Counted from the first letter of the stretch, positions 25,628 through 33,991 are shown. The stretch is DNA of 64,000 nt from a bacterium 1XD21-13 (GCA_009917555.1 QZDX01000014.1:56388-120387), one strand, 5' to 3'. The notes: generated from the letters alone by a model not told the origin. Program-made: numbers and translations.

Positions 25628-25668
25628 TCAAAAAGAGGCTGTCGCAAGATGTGGCAGTCTCTTTTTAG
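25628..25668 (+). terminator. Terminator of rny
   Basis: AAAGAGGCTGTC pairs with GGCAGTCTCTTTTT with small mismatches, followed by T5. Confidence 0.75.
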
Positions 25669-25676
25669 AATTTGAG

Positions 25677-25703
25677 GTTCTGCGGAACTGGAAACAGCAG
25701 AAC
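25677..25703 (+). repeat. Family B-like tail/head junction before proC
   Basis: GTTCTG (25677-25682) and CAGAAC (25698-25703) flank CGGAACTGGAAACAG. This has the tail motif GCGGAACTGGAA directly joined to the head motif ACAGCA, the same junction as between the tandem mini-copies at 10699-10715. It may be the join of two degenerate copies or a compact hairpin of its own. Confidence 0.45.
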
Positions 25704-25721
25704 GAAAACGAAAGGAGCGCA

Positions 25722-26519
25722 ATGGCAGAGATAGGTTTTATTGGAATGGGAAATATGGGCTACGCAATTCTAAAGGGAGCATTGAAGGTATTTCCGGCAG
25801 ACTCCTTTGTGTTTACGGCAAAAACGGCCAAGACTAGGCAGAGGGTACATATGGAGACAAAAGTCACCTATGTAGAATCCAATGCGGAGTGCGCCAATTC
25901 CTGCAAATATGTAGTGCTGGCGGTCAAGCCGCAATATTATCCCATTGTTTTGAAGCAGATACGTTATGCAGTAACACCAGAGCATGTGGTAACTTCCCTG
26001 GCTCCAGGAATCACCATAGCTTCCTTAAAGGAGGTTCTCGGGTCGGATCGAAGAATTATCCGTGCAATGCCCAATACACCAGCACTTATTGGGGAGGGTA
26101 TGACTGGCCTGAGCTTTCGGCCGGAGGAATTTTCGGAGGAGGAGCTTGCCGTGATACATAAGCTTTTTGAAGCGATAGGAACCTGCGCCGATGTGGAGGA
26201 GCACTTGATGAGCGCAGTAGTCTGTGCCAGTGGAAGCTCCCCCGCTTATGTTTATCAATTGATTGAGGCTCTGGCAGACGGAGCGGTAAAGTATGGAATG
26301 CCCAGAGAGCAGGCATATCTTTTTACGGCTCAGGCAGTGGCCGGAGCAGCCAGGATGGTTTTGGAGACAGGCGAGCATCCGGCAGTGCTTAAGGATAAGG
26401 TGTGCTCTCCTGGGGGTACCACCATAGCAGGTGTTGCGGCTTTGGAGGAATACGGATTGAGAAATGCGGTACTGAAGGCCTGTGATGCCTGCTACGAGAA
26501 ATGTGAGTCCATAAAGTAA
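25722..26519 (+). CDS. proC: Pyrroline-5-carboxylate reductase
   Basis: A 265-residue enzyme that reduces pyrroline-5-carboxylate to proline with NAD(P)H. IGFIGMGNMGYAI is the nucleotide-binding loop, MPNTPALIGEGMTG at about 115 is the conserved middle segment, and the C-terminal signature VCSPGGTTIAGVAALE (about 228-243) is complete. The start follows AAAGGAG. A terminator follows whose stem reaches into the ribosome site of spoIIM. proA and proB are not in the window. Confidence 0.95.
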   Translation: MAEIGFIGMGNMGYAILKGALKVFPADSFVFTAKTAKTRQRVHMETKVTYVESNAECANSCKYVVLAVKPQYYPIVLKQIRYAVTPEHVVTSLAPGITIASLKEVLGSDRRIIRAMPNTPALIGEGMTGLSFRPEEFSEEELAVIHKLFEAIGTCADVEEHLMSAVVCASGSSPAYVYQLIEALADGAVKYGMPREQAYLFTAQAVAGAARMVLETGEHPAVLKDKVCSPGGTTIAGVAALEEYGLRNAVLKACDACYEKCESIK

Positions 26520-26542
26520 TATGCTGTTGGAATGGAAGCGGG

Positions 26543-26582
26543 AAACCTCTCATACATTGATTAGTGTATGGGAGGTTTTTTG
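26543..26582 (+). terminator. proC terminator containing the spoIIM ribosome site
   Basis: AAACCTCTCATACA (26543-26556) pairs with TGTATGGGAGGTTT (26565-26578), 14 bp with one wobble, 8-nt loop, followed by TTTTTT. The right arm contains GGGAGG, the only ribosome site for ATG 26584. Confidence 0.85.
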
Positions 26583-26583
26583 T

Positions 26584-27315
26584 ATGAAAATTAAGGGTGT
26601 AGAGCTGAAAAATATAACCATCCGGCCGCTGCAGCTAAAGGCCTTAGGGTTTCGGCAGGCCAGGCCGGTAAAGTCTGTAAAATTCCAAAGCCGGTATCTG
26701 AAAAAAAGCGGCGGCGTAAAGGCTGCAAAGGAGAGCTGGTTTCAGGGAAAGGATTTTTTCCTGACCCTCTTTTTGTCAGGCTTTGTCCTGGGAGTACTGT
26801 ATATTACAGTTTTCGGCAAGGAAGCCGTTCATCACACATCCCTCTTAAGCCCATACTTTTTTTCAAAATATGAGCGGTTGGAATTTGCTCCGGAGGAGTT
26901 GTTTCTTTACACCCTGAAATCTCGTCTTTCCACCTTTTTTCTACTTTGGCTGGCAGGGCTTACCATTCTTGGAGCCCTGGCGGTTTATGGATATCTGTTT
27001 TGGATAGGTGCGGCCCTTGGGATCACCATGACGACAGCAGCCATGAAAATGGGCCTTATGGGAATCGTGCTGTGCATAGCCAGTGGCCTTCCTCACTTTA
27101 TTCTTTACATTCCGTCAGTATATTGGATTTTGAAACAAATTTGTGAAATGTCAGGAAATCAGGAGCACAAATTTCGCCAATGGAACAATGGAAGAAAGCA
27201 GTTTTTTTCTTATCTCCTGGTTGGAGCCCTTGGAATAGCGCTTTTATTTGCCGGCGCTTTTTTGGAAAGCTATGTGAATCCATTCTTTTTGCGGCCATTT
27301 TTGAAAAGAATCTAA
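26584..27315 (+). CDS. spoIIM: Stage II sporulation protein M
   Basis: A 243-residue membrane protein of the SpoIIM/DUF95 family. With SpoIID and SpoIIP it forms the peptidoglycan-hydrolysing machine that drives engulfment during sporulation. Five hydrophobic segments are visible (about 62-82, 120-145, 150-170, 175-195, 210-232), and ADDFFLTLFLSGFVLGVLY-type sequence around the first is typical. ATG 26584 is preferred over the in-frame TTG 26521 because GGGAGG sits before it. That site lies in the stem of the proC terminator, so read-through mRNA would hide it. A dedicated sporulation promoter starting inside the hairpin is possible. Confidence 0.88.
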   Translation: MKIKGVELKNITIRPLQLKALGFRQARPVKSVKFQSRYLKKSGGVKAAKESWFQGKDFFLTLFLSGFVLGVLYITVFGKEAVHHTSLLSPYFFSKYERLEFAPEELFLYTLKSRLSTFFLLWLAGLTILGALAVYGYLFWIGAALGITMTTAAMKMGLMGIVLCIASGLPHFILYIPSVYWILKQICEMSGNQEHKFRQWNNGRKQFFSYLLVGALGIALLFAGAFLESYVNPFFLRPFLKRI

Positions 27316-27471
27316 AAAATAAAGTTTGCCGGAAATATAAAATTATAAATTACAAAATTTTTTTAAAAATCTTTTACAAGATTTGGTGGTCTCTTAAAAA
27401 GAAGAAAACCAGATGTTGTATAAATGCCGAAAAACCTTGATTTTACAAGGGATTAGAGTAAAAAATGCCCA

Positions 27472-27500
27472 TTGCTTTTCTGCTTTTTTCTTACTATAAT
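27472..27500 (+). promoter_or_regulatory. Promoter of xerD
   Basis: TTGCTT (27472-27477), a 17-bp spacer, TATAAT (27495-27500). The rest of 27316-27557 is AT-rich with no gene. Confidence 0.75.
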
Positions 27501-27557
27501 GGTAAACATGACGGGTGTTTTGACACTATGATTGTGTAATTTGAGGGCGGAAGTTTT

Positions 27558-28430
27558 ATGGAACAAGAGATTAAAGGGTTTGTGTCTTATTTGCATGACG
27601 TAAAGAAGACATCACAGAATACGGAGCTCTCTTACCAGAGAGATCTGATGAAGATGATGCGTTTTCTTCGGACACAGAAGGTGGAGAAGTCAAAGGATGT
27701 AACGGAAACGAATTTGAATTCCTACATTTTGGATTTGGAGAAAAAGGGGATGGCGGCGGCTACCGTATCCCGCAATATTGCCTCTATGAAGGCATTTTAT
27801 CTGTACATGCTGAAAAATGGGGAAGTAACCATCGATCCGGCGGAGCATTTGAAGGCGCCAAAGGTAGAGAAAAAGGTGCCGGATATTCTGTCTGTGGAAG
27901 AGATGGAGCGCCTTTTGGAGCAGCCAGGTACCCATATGGCTAAGGGGCTTCGGGATCGGGCTATGCTGGAGCTTTTGTATGCTACGGGCATTCGTGTGAC
28001 GGAGCTGATTTCTCTGCGCCTGGAGGATGTGAACTGGAAGCTGGACTATATCATTTGCCGGGATCGGAATAAAGAACGGATCATTCCCTTTGGGACTAAA
28101 GCCAGGAAAGCATTGGATCAGTATATGCAGTCAGCCAGAGAAGAACTGATAGGGGACAAGGAGTGCGAGATGCTGTTTCCCAATTGCTCTGGCGAGAGCA
28201 TGAGCCGTCAGGGGTTTTGGAAGCTCTTGAAGCAGTATGTGAAGCAGGCGGGGATTCAGATGGAGATTACCCCTCATACCCTGAGACATTCCTTTGCGGC
28301 TCATCTGGTGGATAACGGAGCAGATTTACATATGGTGCAGGAGATGCTGGGACATTCGGATATTTCTACCACCATGATGTACGCGGTACGGACCAGGGAG
28401 CTGTATGCCAAGGCGCATCCAAGAGGATAA
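27558..28430 (+). CDS. xerD: Site-specific tyrosine recombinase XerD
   Basis: A 290-residue tyrosine recombinase of the XerD type, which resolves chromosome dimers at dif. A SAM-like N-terminal domain (about 1-85) precedes the catalytic domain with LLYATGIRVTEL (first Arg), HTLRHSFAAHL (H-x-x-R), LGHSDIS (His) and TTMMY (nucleophile Tyr about 276). Length and gene setting (next to spore and repair genes, no phage genes) point to the housekeeping enzyme rather than an integrase. GAGGGCGG before the ATG is a modest ribosome site. Followed by a strong terminator. Confidence 0.93.
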   Translation: MEQEIKGFVSYLHDVKKTSQNTELSYQRDLMKMMRFLRTQKVEKSKDVTETNLNSYILDLEKKGMAAATVSRNIASMKAFYLYMLKNGEVTIDPAEHLKAPKVEKKVPDILSVEEMERLLEQPGTHMAKGLRDRAMLELLYATGIRVTELISLRLEDVNWKLDYIICRDRNKERIIPFGTKARKALDQYMQSAREELIGDKECEMLFPNCSGESMSRQGFWKLLKQYVKQAGIQMEITPHTLRHSFAAHLVDNGADLHMVQEMLGHSDISTTMMYAVRTRELYAKAHPRG

Positions 28431-28465
28431 AGAAGAAAAGAATTGCAGATATTGTTTGTGTAAGA

Positions 28466-28505
28466 AGCTCTGTGCGGATAAAAAAGCGTCCGCACAGATT
28501 TTTTT
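28466..28505 (+). terminator. Terminator of xerD
   Basis: TCTGTGCGGA pairs with TCCGCACAGA around AAAAAAGCG; TTTTTTT follows. Confidence 0.88.
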
Positions 28506-28560
28506 CGTGACTTTTTGAAGGTCTTGTATTATGATAAGAGCCGGGAGTATGAAAAGTGAA

Positions 28561-28608
28561 ATATTACGGAAGTGACTTTACCCTTTAATGCCGTCGCGCA
28601 GCGACTAT
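28561..28608 (+). repeat. Family A tail-only unit before aroF
   Basis: ATATTACGGAAGTGACTTTACCC then GTCGC-GCA-GCGAC and TATAG. This is only the 3' part of family A, fused to sequence like a family B tail (ATTACGGAA). It stands directly before a full copy, so aroF has one and a fraction copies. Confidence 0.75.
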
Positions 28609-28609
28609 A

Positions 28610-28790
28610 GATAGCCAGCTAAGACATGTCAAGTGTTTATGAGAAATATTTTTTGCTGGATGGTAAAGTCGCAAAGATGCACGAGAGGAACTTTTATGAG
28701 TGCCCTTTCGAATAAAAGTTTCTCTCATTACAGGTGCATCGAAGTGACTTTACCCTTTAGTGCCGTCGCGCAGCGACTTAGATAGGAGGA
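28610..28790 (+). repeat. Structured element family A (copy 2), leader of aroF
   Basis: P1 GGTAAAGTC (28662-28670)/GACTTTACC (28746-28754); P2 GATGCAC (28676-28682)/GTGCATC (28734-28740), perfect; P3 28683-28697/28712-28726. Hairpin GTCGC-GCA-GCGAC and AGGAGG follow. The changes from copy 1 in P1 and P2 are on both sides of the stems. A 29-codon frame starts at 28696 and stops at 28785, 8 nt before aroF. Confidence 0.9.
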
Positions 28791-28793
28791 AAA

Positions 28794-29822
28794 ATGGGAA
28801 TCAAATTTGTACAGGAGCTGCCAAGCCCTGAAAAAACTCGAGAAATGTATCCGGTGCCGCCTCAGGTGGCAGAGATAAAGAAGAAACGGGACGAAGAGAT
28901 CCGCAAGGTATTTACGGGAGAATCAGATAAATTTTTGGTGATGATTGGACCCTGCTCCGCGGATAATGAGGAGGCGGTCTGTGATTATGTGCGCCGCCTG
29001 GTGCCTGTTCAGGAGAAAATTAAGGACAAGGTGATTATTATTCCCCGCATTTATACCAACAAGCCCAGAACTACGGGAGAGGGATATAAGGGGATTATGA
29101 CCCAGCCGGACCCAGAGAAGAAGCCGGATCCCCTGGCCGGGATTGTTGCCCTTAGAAAGATGCATATTCGGGCCATTGAGGAGACGGGACTGACGGCGGC
29201 GGACGAGATGCTGTATCCGGAGAACCTCAGGTATGTGACAGACTTTTTGTCTTATATTGCCATTGGAGCGCGGTCGGTGGAGAATCAGCAGCACAGGCTG
29301 GTGTCCAGCGGGATTGATGTGCCCGTAGGGATGAAAAATCCCACCAGCGGCGGCTTTAGCGTGATGCTCAATTCGGTGTATGCAGCCCAGCAGGAGCATA
29401 CGTTTATTTATAGGGATTGGGAAGTGAAGACGGATGGGAATGAGCTGGCCCACGCGGTGCTGCGTGGTTCTGTGAATAAGCGGGGCGTGTCTCTGCCGAA
29501 TTATCATTATGAGGATCTGCAGCTGCTTTTGGAGCTTTACAATGAGAGGGAGCTAAAAAATCCGTCTTGTATTGTGGATGCAAATCATAGCAATTCCAAT
29601 AAGCAGTTTAAGGAGCAGATTCGGATTGTGAAGGAGGTGCTTCACAGTCGGTCCTGCTCCGGGGATATTCGAAGGCTGGTGAAGGGGGTTATGATTGAGA
29701 GCTATATTGAGGAAGGGTGTCAGGGGATTCATGATCATATTTATGGGAAGTCTATTACGGACCCCTGCCTTGGATGGAAGGATTCGGAGGCGCTGCTTTA
29801 TGAGATTGCGGAGCGGTGTTGA
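28794..29822 (+). CDS. aroF: 3-deoxy-7-phosphoheptulonate synthase
   Basis: A 342-residue class I (AroFGH-type) DAHP synthase that joins phosphoenolpyruvate and erythrose-4-phosphate, the first step of aromatic amino acid synthesis. MIGPCSADNEEAV, PRTTGEGYKG, GARSVENQQHR and the metal/substrate segment CIVDANHSNSNKQ are all present. Which aromatic product would inhibit it is not readable. AGGAGG in the preceding family A element is its ribosome site. No other aro genes adjoin it; it ends facing a flippase gene on the other strand. Confidence 0.95.
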   Translation: MGIKFVQELPSPEKTREMYPVPPQVAEIKKKRDEEIRKVFTGESDKFLVMIGPCSADNEEAVCDYVRRLVPVQEKIKDKVIIIPRIYTNKPRTTGEGYKGIMTQPDPEKKPDPLAGIVALRKMHIRAIEETGLTAADEMLYPENLRYVTDFLSYIAIGARSVENQQHRLVSSGIDVPVGMKNPTSGGFSVMLNSVYAAQQEHTFIYRDWEVKTDGNELAHAVLRGSVNKRGVSLPNYHYEDLQLLLELYNERELKNPSCIVDANHSNSNKQFKEQIRIVKEVLHSRSCSGDIRRLVKGVMIESYIEEGCQGIHDHIYGKSITDPCLGWKDSEALLYEIAERC

Positions 29823-29841
29823 TTGAATGGCATGAACGGGA

Positions 29842-29928
29842 GGCTGTCTGCCTCTGTTGGACATTGTCTTGCTATGTTATTGATGGTTTTTAGTGGTTTG
29901 AGACAATGTTCACCAGATTCAGACAGCC
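29842..29928. repeat. Long nested inverted repeat between convergent genes
   Basis: GGCTGTCTG (29842-29850) pairs with CAGACAGCC (29920-29928), and inside it ACATTGTCT (29861-29869) pairs with AGACAATGT (29901-29909). It lies between aroF and the minus-strand flippase, so it probably ends transcripts from both sides; there is no clear T run. Confidence 0.6.
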
Positions 29929-29992
29929 GTCCGTGAAAAGCCGGACACCTGATATCGGAAAAGCTCACGGGCCATTTTGCGCCATTCTCTAT

Positions 29993-31321
29993 TTACGTTT
30001 TGAGTTTTCGTTCCTCTTTTAGGGCGTTGGTGTTGAGGAGGGATACGAATAGCTGGTTGGCCAGGATGCCCCACAGATAGCCCTGGATTCCGAAGCGGGG
30101 GACGCAGGTCAGGATGAAGAAAATTCGTATCATGACGCCGATGAGGTTGTTGATGAAGCCGGTGGCGGTTCGTCCCAGGCCGTTTAAGATGCTGTGGAGG
30201 GTGCTGTTCAGGTATAAAAAGGGGCAGATCCAGGCCAGGGTGATGATGAAGTCGCCGGCCATTTCGCTTTTGAAGAAGAAGCGGCCTAAGTGCTTTCCTG
30301 TGAGGAGGAAGAAGCAGGTGCAGGCGATGCCTAAGGGGAGGCAGAAGGCGATGGTTTTTCGGATGGTGCGGGCTATTTGATTTTTATTTCCGGCGGCCTG
30401 GGATTCGGAGACGGCAGAGAGAAGCATGACGGAGACGGCGTTGGTGAGGACGCTGGGGAACTGGATGAAGGCCATGGCCATACCGGTGAGGGTGCCGTAG
30501 ACGCTTAGGGCCCGTTCGGTACTTAGGCCGTACTGCTGGAGGGTGAGGGGAAGCAGGATAGCCTCTGCGCTCCCTAGGAGGTTCATGCAGACGCGGTTGG
30601 CGGAGACAGGGGCGGCTTCCAGAAACATGCGCTTTGCGAAGGCTTGTACGGGAAAGCCTGTGGCTTTTTGAGTATGGCTTCGCAGGCTTTCGGATGAGAT
30701 GGCGAAGAGGCCGAAGAGCATGGAGGCGAATTCGCCCAGTACCAGACCTATAACGGCTACTGCAGGAGAGAGGGCTTTTCCCTCTTCTAAGGAAACCTGG
30801 TAAATGATGTAGACGGCTGCTACCCGCACTATCTGCTCAAAGAGCTGGGCGCAGGCCGGGACGGCTGTTTTCTGAAGGCCATAGTAGTAGCCGCTGATAC
30901 AGGAATGGCAGGCGCCAAAGGGCACCGTGACGGACATGATGCGCAGCAGATTGGCGCAGCGTGCCTCGTGGAGCAGATGTACGGCAAGAAAATCAGCGTT
31001 GGTATAGACCATAAATGAGGTGAAGAAGGACAGGGATAAGGACATAGCCAGGCCGATCCACAGGATGGAACGGGCCTGGTCTTTTTTTCCCCTGGCCATT
31101 TCGCCCGATACAAAGCGTGAGATGGCGATCTCGATACCGGCGGTGGTAAATGCATAGCAGACGCCGTAGATGGGAAATATCATCTGATAAATGCCGATTC
31201 CTTCGGCACCGATGGTGCGGCTTAGGAATATTTTATAGAAGAAGCCGATAAAACGGCTGACAAGGCCGGTGAGGGTGAGAATGAGAGTTCCGGCAATGAT
31301 GGGATGTTTTTGCTTTTTCAT
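29993..31321 (-). CDS. SpoVB-like MATE/MOP-family lipid flippase
   Basis: A 442-residue polytopic membrane protein (about 12-14 helices) of the MOP superfamily, closest in form to the stage V sporulation protein B / polysaccharide flippase branch. GTLILTLTGLVSRFIGFFYKIFLSR and GAEGIGIYQMIFPIY near the N-terminus are characteristic. It would move lipid-linked peptidoglycan or polysaccharide units across the membrane, in sporulation if truly SpoVB. ATG 31321 is chosen since AGGAAG lies just upstream on the minus strand; the in-frame start at 31363 lacks a site. It is divergent from the iscR promoter about 50 bp away. Confidence 0.83.
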   Translation of the reverse strand: MKKQKHPIIAGTLILTLTGLVSRFIGFFYKIFLSRTIGAEGIGIYQMIFPIYGVCYAFTTAGIEIAISRFVSGEMARGKKDQARSILWIGLAMSLSLSFFTSFMVYTNADFLAVHLLHEARCANLLRIMSVTVPFGACHSCISGYYYGLQKTAVPACAQLFEQIVRVAAVYIIYQVSLEEGKALSPAVAVIGLVLGEFASMLFGLFAISSESLRSHTQKATGFPVQAFAKRMFLEAAPVSANRVCMNLLGSAEAILLPLTLQQYGLSTERALSVYGTLTGMAMAFIQFPSVLTNAVSVMLLSAVSESQAAGNKNQIARTIRKTIAFCLPLGIACTCFFLLTGKHLGRFFFKSEMAGDFIITLAWICPFLYLNSTLHSILNGLGRTATGFINNLIGVMIRIFFILTCVPRFGIQGYLWGILANQLFVSLLNTNALKEERKLKT

Positions 31322-31371
31322 GGGGCTTCCTGTTTTTCGGGAGTTTATTTTAATATATTCCAAGGAGGTTC

Positions 31372-31429
31372 TTGACAGAACTTTTGGGAGATGGTATTAT
31401 CTAGTTGAAATCCGAGTAAAATACTCGGA
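31372..31429 (+). promoter_or_regulatory. iscR promoter with Rrf2-type operator
   Basis: TTGACA (31372-31377), a 17-bp spacer, TATTAT (31395-31400). The inverted repeat TCCGAGT (31411-31417)/ACTCGGA (31423-31429) covers the start region and is the likely binding site of the encoded Rrf2 protein, giving autoregulation. Confidence 0.8.
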
Positions 31430-31519
31430 ATTAAGCGAGGAAGGGCAGGTTTCTTATTGACGGTGCAGCGGCACGTTCATAATGGAACGGACAGCACACC
31501 AGAAATGGGAGGTGATTCT

Positions 31520-31981
31520 ATGAAGCTATCAACGAAGGGAAGATATGGACTGCGGGCGCTGATAGATTTGGCAGTATACAGTGAAAATGAGACGGTTTCC
31601 ATTGCCAGTATTGCCTCCAGGCAGAATATCTCGGAGAGCTATCTGGAACAATTGATTGCAAAGCTTCGGAAGGCGGGACTGGTGACCAGTGTCCGGGGGG
31701 CCGGAGGAGGCTACAAGCTGGCGAAGCCGGCGGAGGAAATATCGGTAGGCGATATTCTGAGAGCTCTGGAGGGAAATCTGGACCCGGTGGAGTGCCCGGG
31801 ACTTAAGGAGGAGAGTGCCTGCGATGGATCGGAGTTTTGCGTGACCAAGTATGTGTGGCAGCAGATCAATGACAGCATCAATCAGACCGTAGACAGGATT
31901 TCTTTGAGCAGGCTGGTAGAAGAGAGTAGAAATGTGGGAAATAAGGGAGGGAGCGCTGTGAGCTCCTGCTGTAATAATTAA
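31520..31981 (+). CDS. iscR: Rrf2-family Fe-S cluster regulator (IscR-like)
   Basis: A 153-residue transcription factor. The winged helix is at about 1-70 (MKLSTKGRYGLRALIDLA, then SYLEQLIAKLRKAGLVTSVRG). Three cysteines, C-x8-C-x5-C in CPGLKEESACDGSEFC (about 93-108), are the IscR-type [2Fe-2S] ligands, so it should sense cluster supply and repress the isc genes when clusters are plentiful. Start 31520 is taken because GGGAGGTG precedes it; longer in-frame starts lack a site. It heads iscR-iscS-iscU-membrane protein-mnmA, and a palindromic operator lies in its promoter. Confidence 0.9.
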   Translation: MKLSTKGRYGLRALIDLAVYSENETVSIASIASRQNISESYLEQLIAKLRKAGLVTSVRGAGGGYKLAKPAEEISVGDILRALEGNLDPVECPGLKEESACDGSEFCVTKYVWQQINDSINQTVDRISLSRLVEESRNVGNKGGSAVSSCCNN

Positions 31982-31989
31982 TAAAAGAT

Positions 31990-32183
31990 GTGGAACTAGT
32001 AATACCCCAGCTGACAAATGTCAAGCATTTATTTTAGAAACATTTGTTGCTGGACAGCAAAGTCACAAAGGCGCACGAGAGGAACTTTTATGAGTGTCCT
32101 TTCGAATAAAAGTTTCTCTCATTACAGGTGTGTCGAAGTGACTTTGCCCTTTAGTGCCATCGCGCAGCGATTTCAAATAGGAG
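31990..32183 (+). repeat. Structured element family A (copy 3), leader of iscS
   Basis: Starts at GTGGAACTAGTAATA; left stem CCAGC..ACAAATG (32007-32020)/CATTTGT.GCTGG (32041-32053); P1 32057-32066/32138-32147; P2 and P3 as in copy 1. The terminal hairpin is ATCGC-GCA-GCGAT, changed on both sides relative to GTCGC/GCGAC. AGGAGG serves iscS. The internal frame from ATG 32090 has no stop and runs into iscS out of frame. Confidence 0.88.
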
Positions 32184-32189
32184 GACAGT

Positions 32190-33365
32190 ATGAAAAAATT
32201 GATTTATCTGGACAATGCGGCCACGACAAAGACGGCCCCGGAGGTGGTGGAGGCCATGCTTCCTTATTTTACGGAGCATTTTGGCAATCCATCCAGTGTA
32301 TACGGCCTGGCGGCGGAGAGCAAAAAGGCGGTAACGGAGGCAAGGGAGATCATCGCCAAGGCTCTTGGAGCAGGCGTGGAAGAGATCTATTTTACGGCCG
32401 GGGGCAGTGAGGCGGACAACTGGGCATTGAAGGCTACGGCGGAGAGCTATCGCAATAAGGGAAGGCATATCATTACCACGCGGATTGAGCATCACGCTAT
32501 TCTTCATACCTGTGAGTGGCTGGAAAAAAATGGGTTTGAGGTTACTTATCTGAATGTGGATGAGAACGGTGTGGTGAAAATGGAAGAGCTTCAAAAAGCC
32601 ATTCGGCCGGACACTATTTTAATCTCGGTTATGTTTGCAAACAATGAGATTGGCACGCTGGAGCCCATCCGGGAGATTGGGGAATTGGCTCATGAGCGGG
32701 GAATTTTATTCCACACAGACGCGGTGCAGGCTTTCGGACATGTGCCCATTGATGTGGATGAGTACCATATTGACATGCTGAGCGCAAGCGGTCACAAGCT
32801 GAACGGCCCGAAAGGAATAGGTTTCCTCTATATCCGCAAGGGCTTGAGGCTGCGATCTTTTATCCACGGCGGCGCCCAGGAGCGGAAGCGCCGGGCCGGA
32901 ACTGAGAATGTTCCGGGAATCGTGGGCTTTGGCAAGGCTGTGGAGCGGGCTATGGCCACCCTAGAGGAGCGGACCGGAACCGAGCGGAAGCTTCGGGACT
33001 ATCTGATTGACCGGGTACTAAAGGAGATCCCCTATACACGGCTTAACGGACATAGAACCAGTCGCCTGCCCAACAATGCCAATTTCAGCTTTCAGTTTAT
33101 AGAGGGGGAATCCCTGCTGATTATGCTGGATATGGAGGGGATCTGCGGTTCCTCAGGATCGGCTTGCACCTCTGGTTCTCTGGACCCGTCCCATGTGCTT
33201 CTGTCCATTGGACTGCCCCATGAGATAGCTCATGGCTCTTTGCGGCTCACCTTGAATGAAGAGATTACAGAGGCGGATCTGGACTTTGTGGTAGAGCAGC
33301 TAAAGAGAATCATCGAGCGCCTGAGAAGCATGTCGCCGCTGTATGAGGATTTTATGCGGAAGTGA
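32190..33365 (+). CDS. iscS: Cysteine desulfurase IscS/NifS
   Basis: A 391-residue PLP enzyme that takes sulfur from cysteine as a persulfide and passes it to IscU for Fe-S clusters and to MnmA for tRNA thiolation, both encoded just downstream. YLDNAATTKTAPEV is the N-terminus, SASGHKLNGPKG (about 199-210) has the PLP lysine and SGSACTSGSLDPSHVL (about 323-338) the sulfur-carrying Cys. The ribosome site is supplied by the family A element. A family A tail unit begins over its last codons (CGGAAGTGACTTT). Confidence 0.95.
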   Translation: MKKLIYLDNAATTKTAPEVVEAMLPYFTEHFGNPSSVYGLAAESKKAVTEAREIIAKALGAGVEEIYFTAGGSEADNWALKATAESYRNKGRHIITTRIEHHAILHTCEWLEKNGFEVTYLNVDENGVVKMEELQKAIRPDTILISVMFANNEIGTLEPIREIGELAHERGILFHTDAVQAFGHVPIDVDEYHIDMLSASGHKLNGPKGIGFLYIRKGLRLRSFIHGGAQERKRRAGTENVPGIVGFGKAVERAMATLEERTGTERKLRDYLIDRVLKEIPYTRLNGHRTSRLPNNANFSFQFIEGESLLIMLDMEGICGSSGSACTSGSLDPSHVLLSIGLPHEIAHGSLRLTLNEEITEADLDFVVEQLKRIIERLRSMSPLYEDFMRK

Positions 33366-33399
33366 CTTTACCCTTTAGTGCCATCGCGCAGCGACTATA
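33357..33399 (+). repeat. Family A tail-only unit after iscS
   Basis: CGGAAGTGACTTTACCCTTTAG followed by ATCGC-GCA-GCGAC and TATAA. It overlaps the iscS stop, lacks the long hairpin and lacks a ribosome site, and runs directly into a family B element. Confidence 0.75.
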
Positions 33400-33400
33400 A

Positions 33401-33507
33401 ACAGTAATATCCCTCACAGTGCACAAATCAATTTACAGGCACAGTTTTTGTGACTGGAAATTGATTTCATACAGGTGTACTGGGAGGGATATTACGGAAC
33501 TGGAATA
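33401..33507 (+). repeat. Structured intergenic element, family B (copy 2)
   Basis: ACAGTA head; outer stem GTAATATCCCTC (33404-33415)/GAGGGATATTAC (33484-33495); inner stem AAATCAATTT (33425-33434)/AAATTGATTT (33458-33467); core ACAGGCAC...GTGACTGGAAA; tail TACGGAACTGGAATAG followed by GAGG used by iscU. Confidence 0.85.
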
Positions 33508-33521
33508 GGAGGAATAGATTG

Positions 33522-33965
33522 ATGTACAGTGAAAAAGTAATGGATCATTTTCAGAATCCCCGGAATGTGGGAGAGATTGAGAACGCCAGCGGCGTCGGAA
33601 CCGTAGGAAACGCAAAATGCGGCGATATTATGAGAATCTACCTGGATATTGACGACAATGGCGTCATCCGGGATTGCAAGTTTAAGACTTTTGGCTGCGG
33701 TGCGGCTGTAGCCACCAGCAGCATGGCCACGGAGCTGGTAAAGGGAAAGACGGTACAGGAAGCCTTACAGGTAACCAACAAAGCCGTTATGGAGGCCCTG
33801 GACGGTCTGCCTCCGGTGAAGGTCCATTGCTCCCTTTTGGCAGAGGAAGCCATCCATGCGGCCCTCTGGGATTATGCAGAGAAGAACGGCATCAAAATTG
33901 AGGGCCTCAAAAAGCCCAAGTCCGATATCCATGAGGGCGAGGAAGAGGAACAAGAGGTTTATTAA
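33522..33965 (+). CDS. iscU: Fe-S cluster scaffold protein IscU/NifU-like
   Basis: A 147-residue scaffold on which IscS-derived sulfur and iron are assembled into clusters. The three ligand cysteines are in NAKCGD (about 36), TFGCGAA (about 62) and VHCSLLA (about 105). MYSEKVMDHFQNPRNVGEI is the standard N-terminus, so ATG 33522 is chosen over the adjoining TTG 33519. The C-terminus is an acidic tail (EGEEEEQE). The ribosome site AGGAGG directly follows the family B tail. Confidence 0.95.
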   Translation: MYSEKVMDHFQNPRNVGEIENASGVGTVGNAKCGDIMRIYLDIDDNGVIRDCKFKTFGCGAAVATSSMATELVKGKTVQEALQVTNKAVMEALDGLPPVKVHCSLLAEEAIHAALWDYAEKNGIKIEGLKKPKSDIHEGEEEEQEVY

Positions 33966-33991
33966 AGAAATCATCACAGGGGGGATAAGAA

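Noticed and set aside
29930..29992. Possible small gene between aroF and the flippase
   Set aside because: Only short frames without ribosome sites; the region is best explained by the end of the flippase transcript and the inverted repeat.
32018..32410. 130-codon frame overlapping the start of iscS
   Set aside because: It arises from the family A copy 3 mini-frame running on out of frame into iscS; the first 24 codons lie in the structured element.
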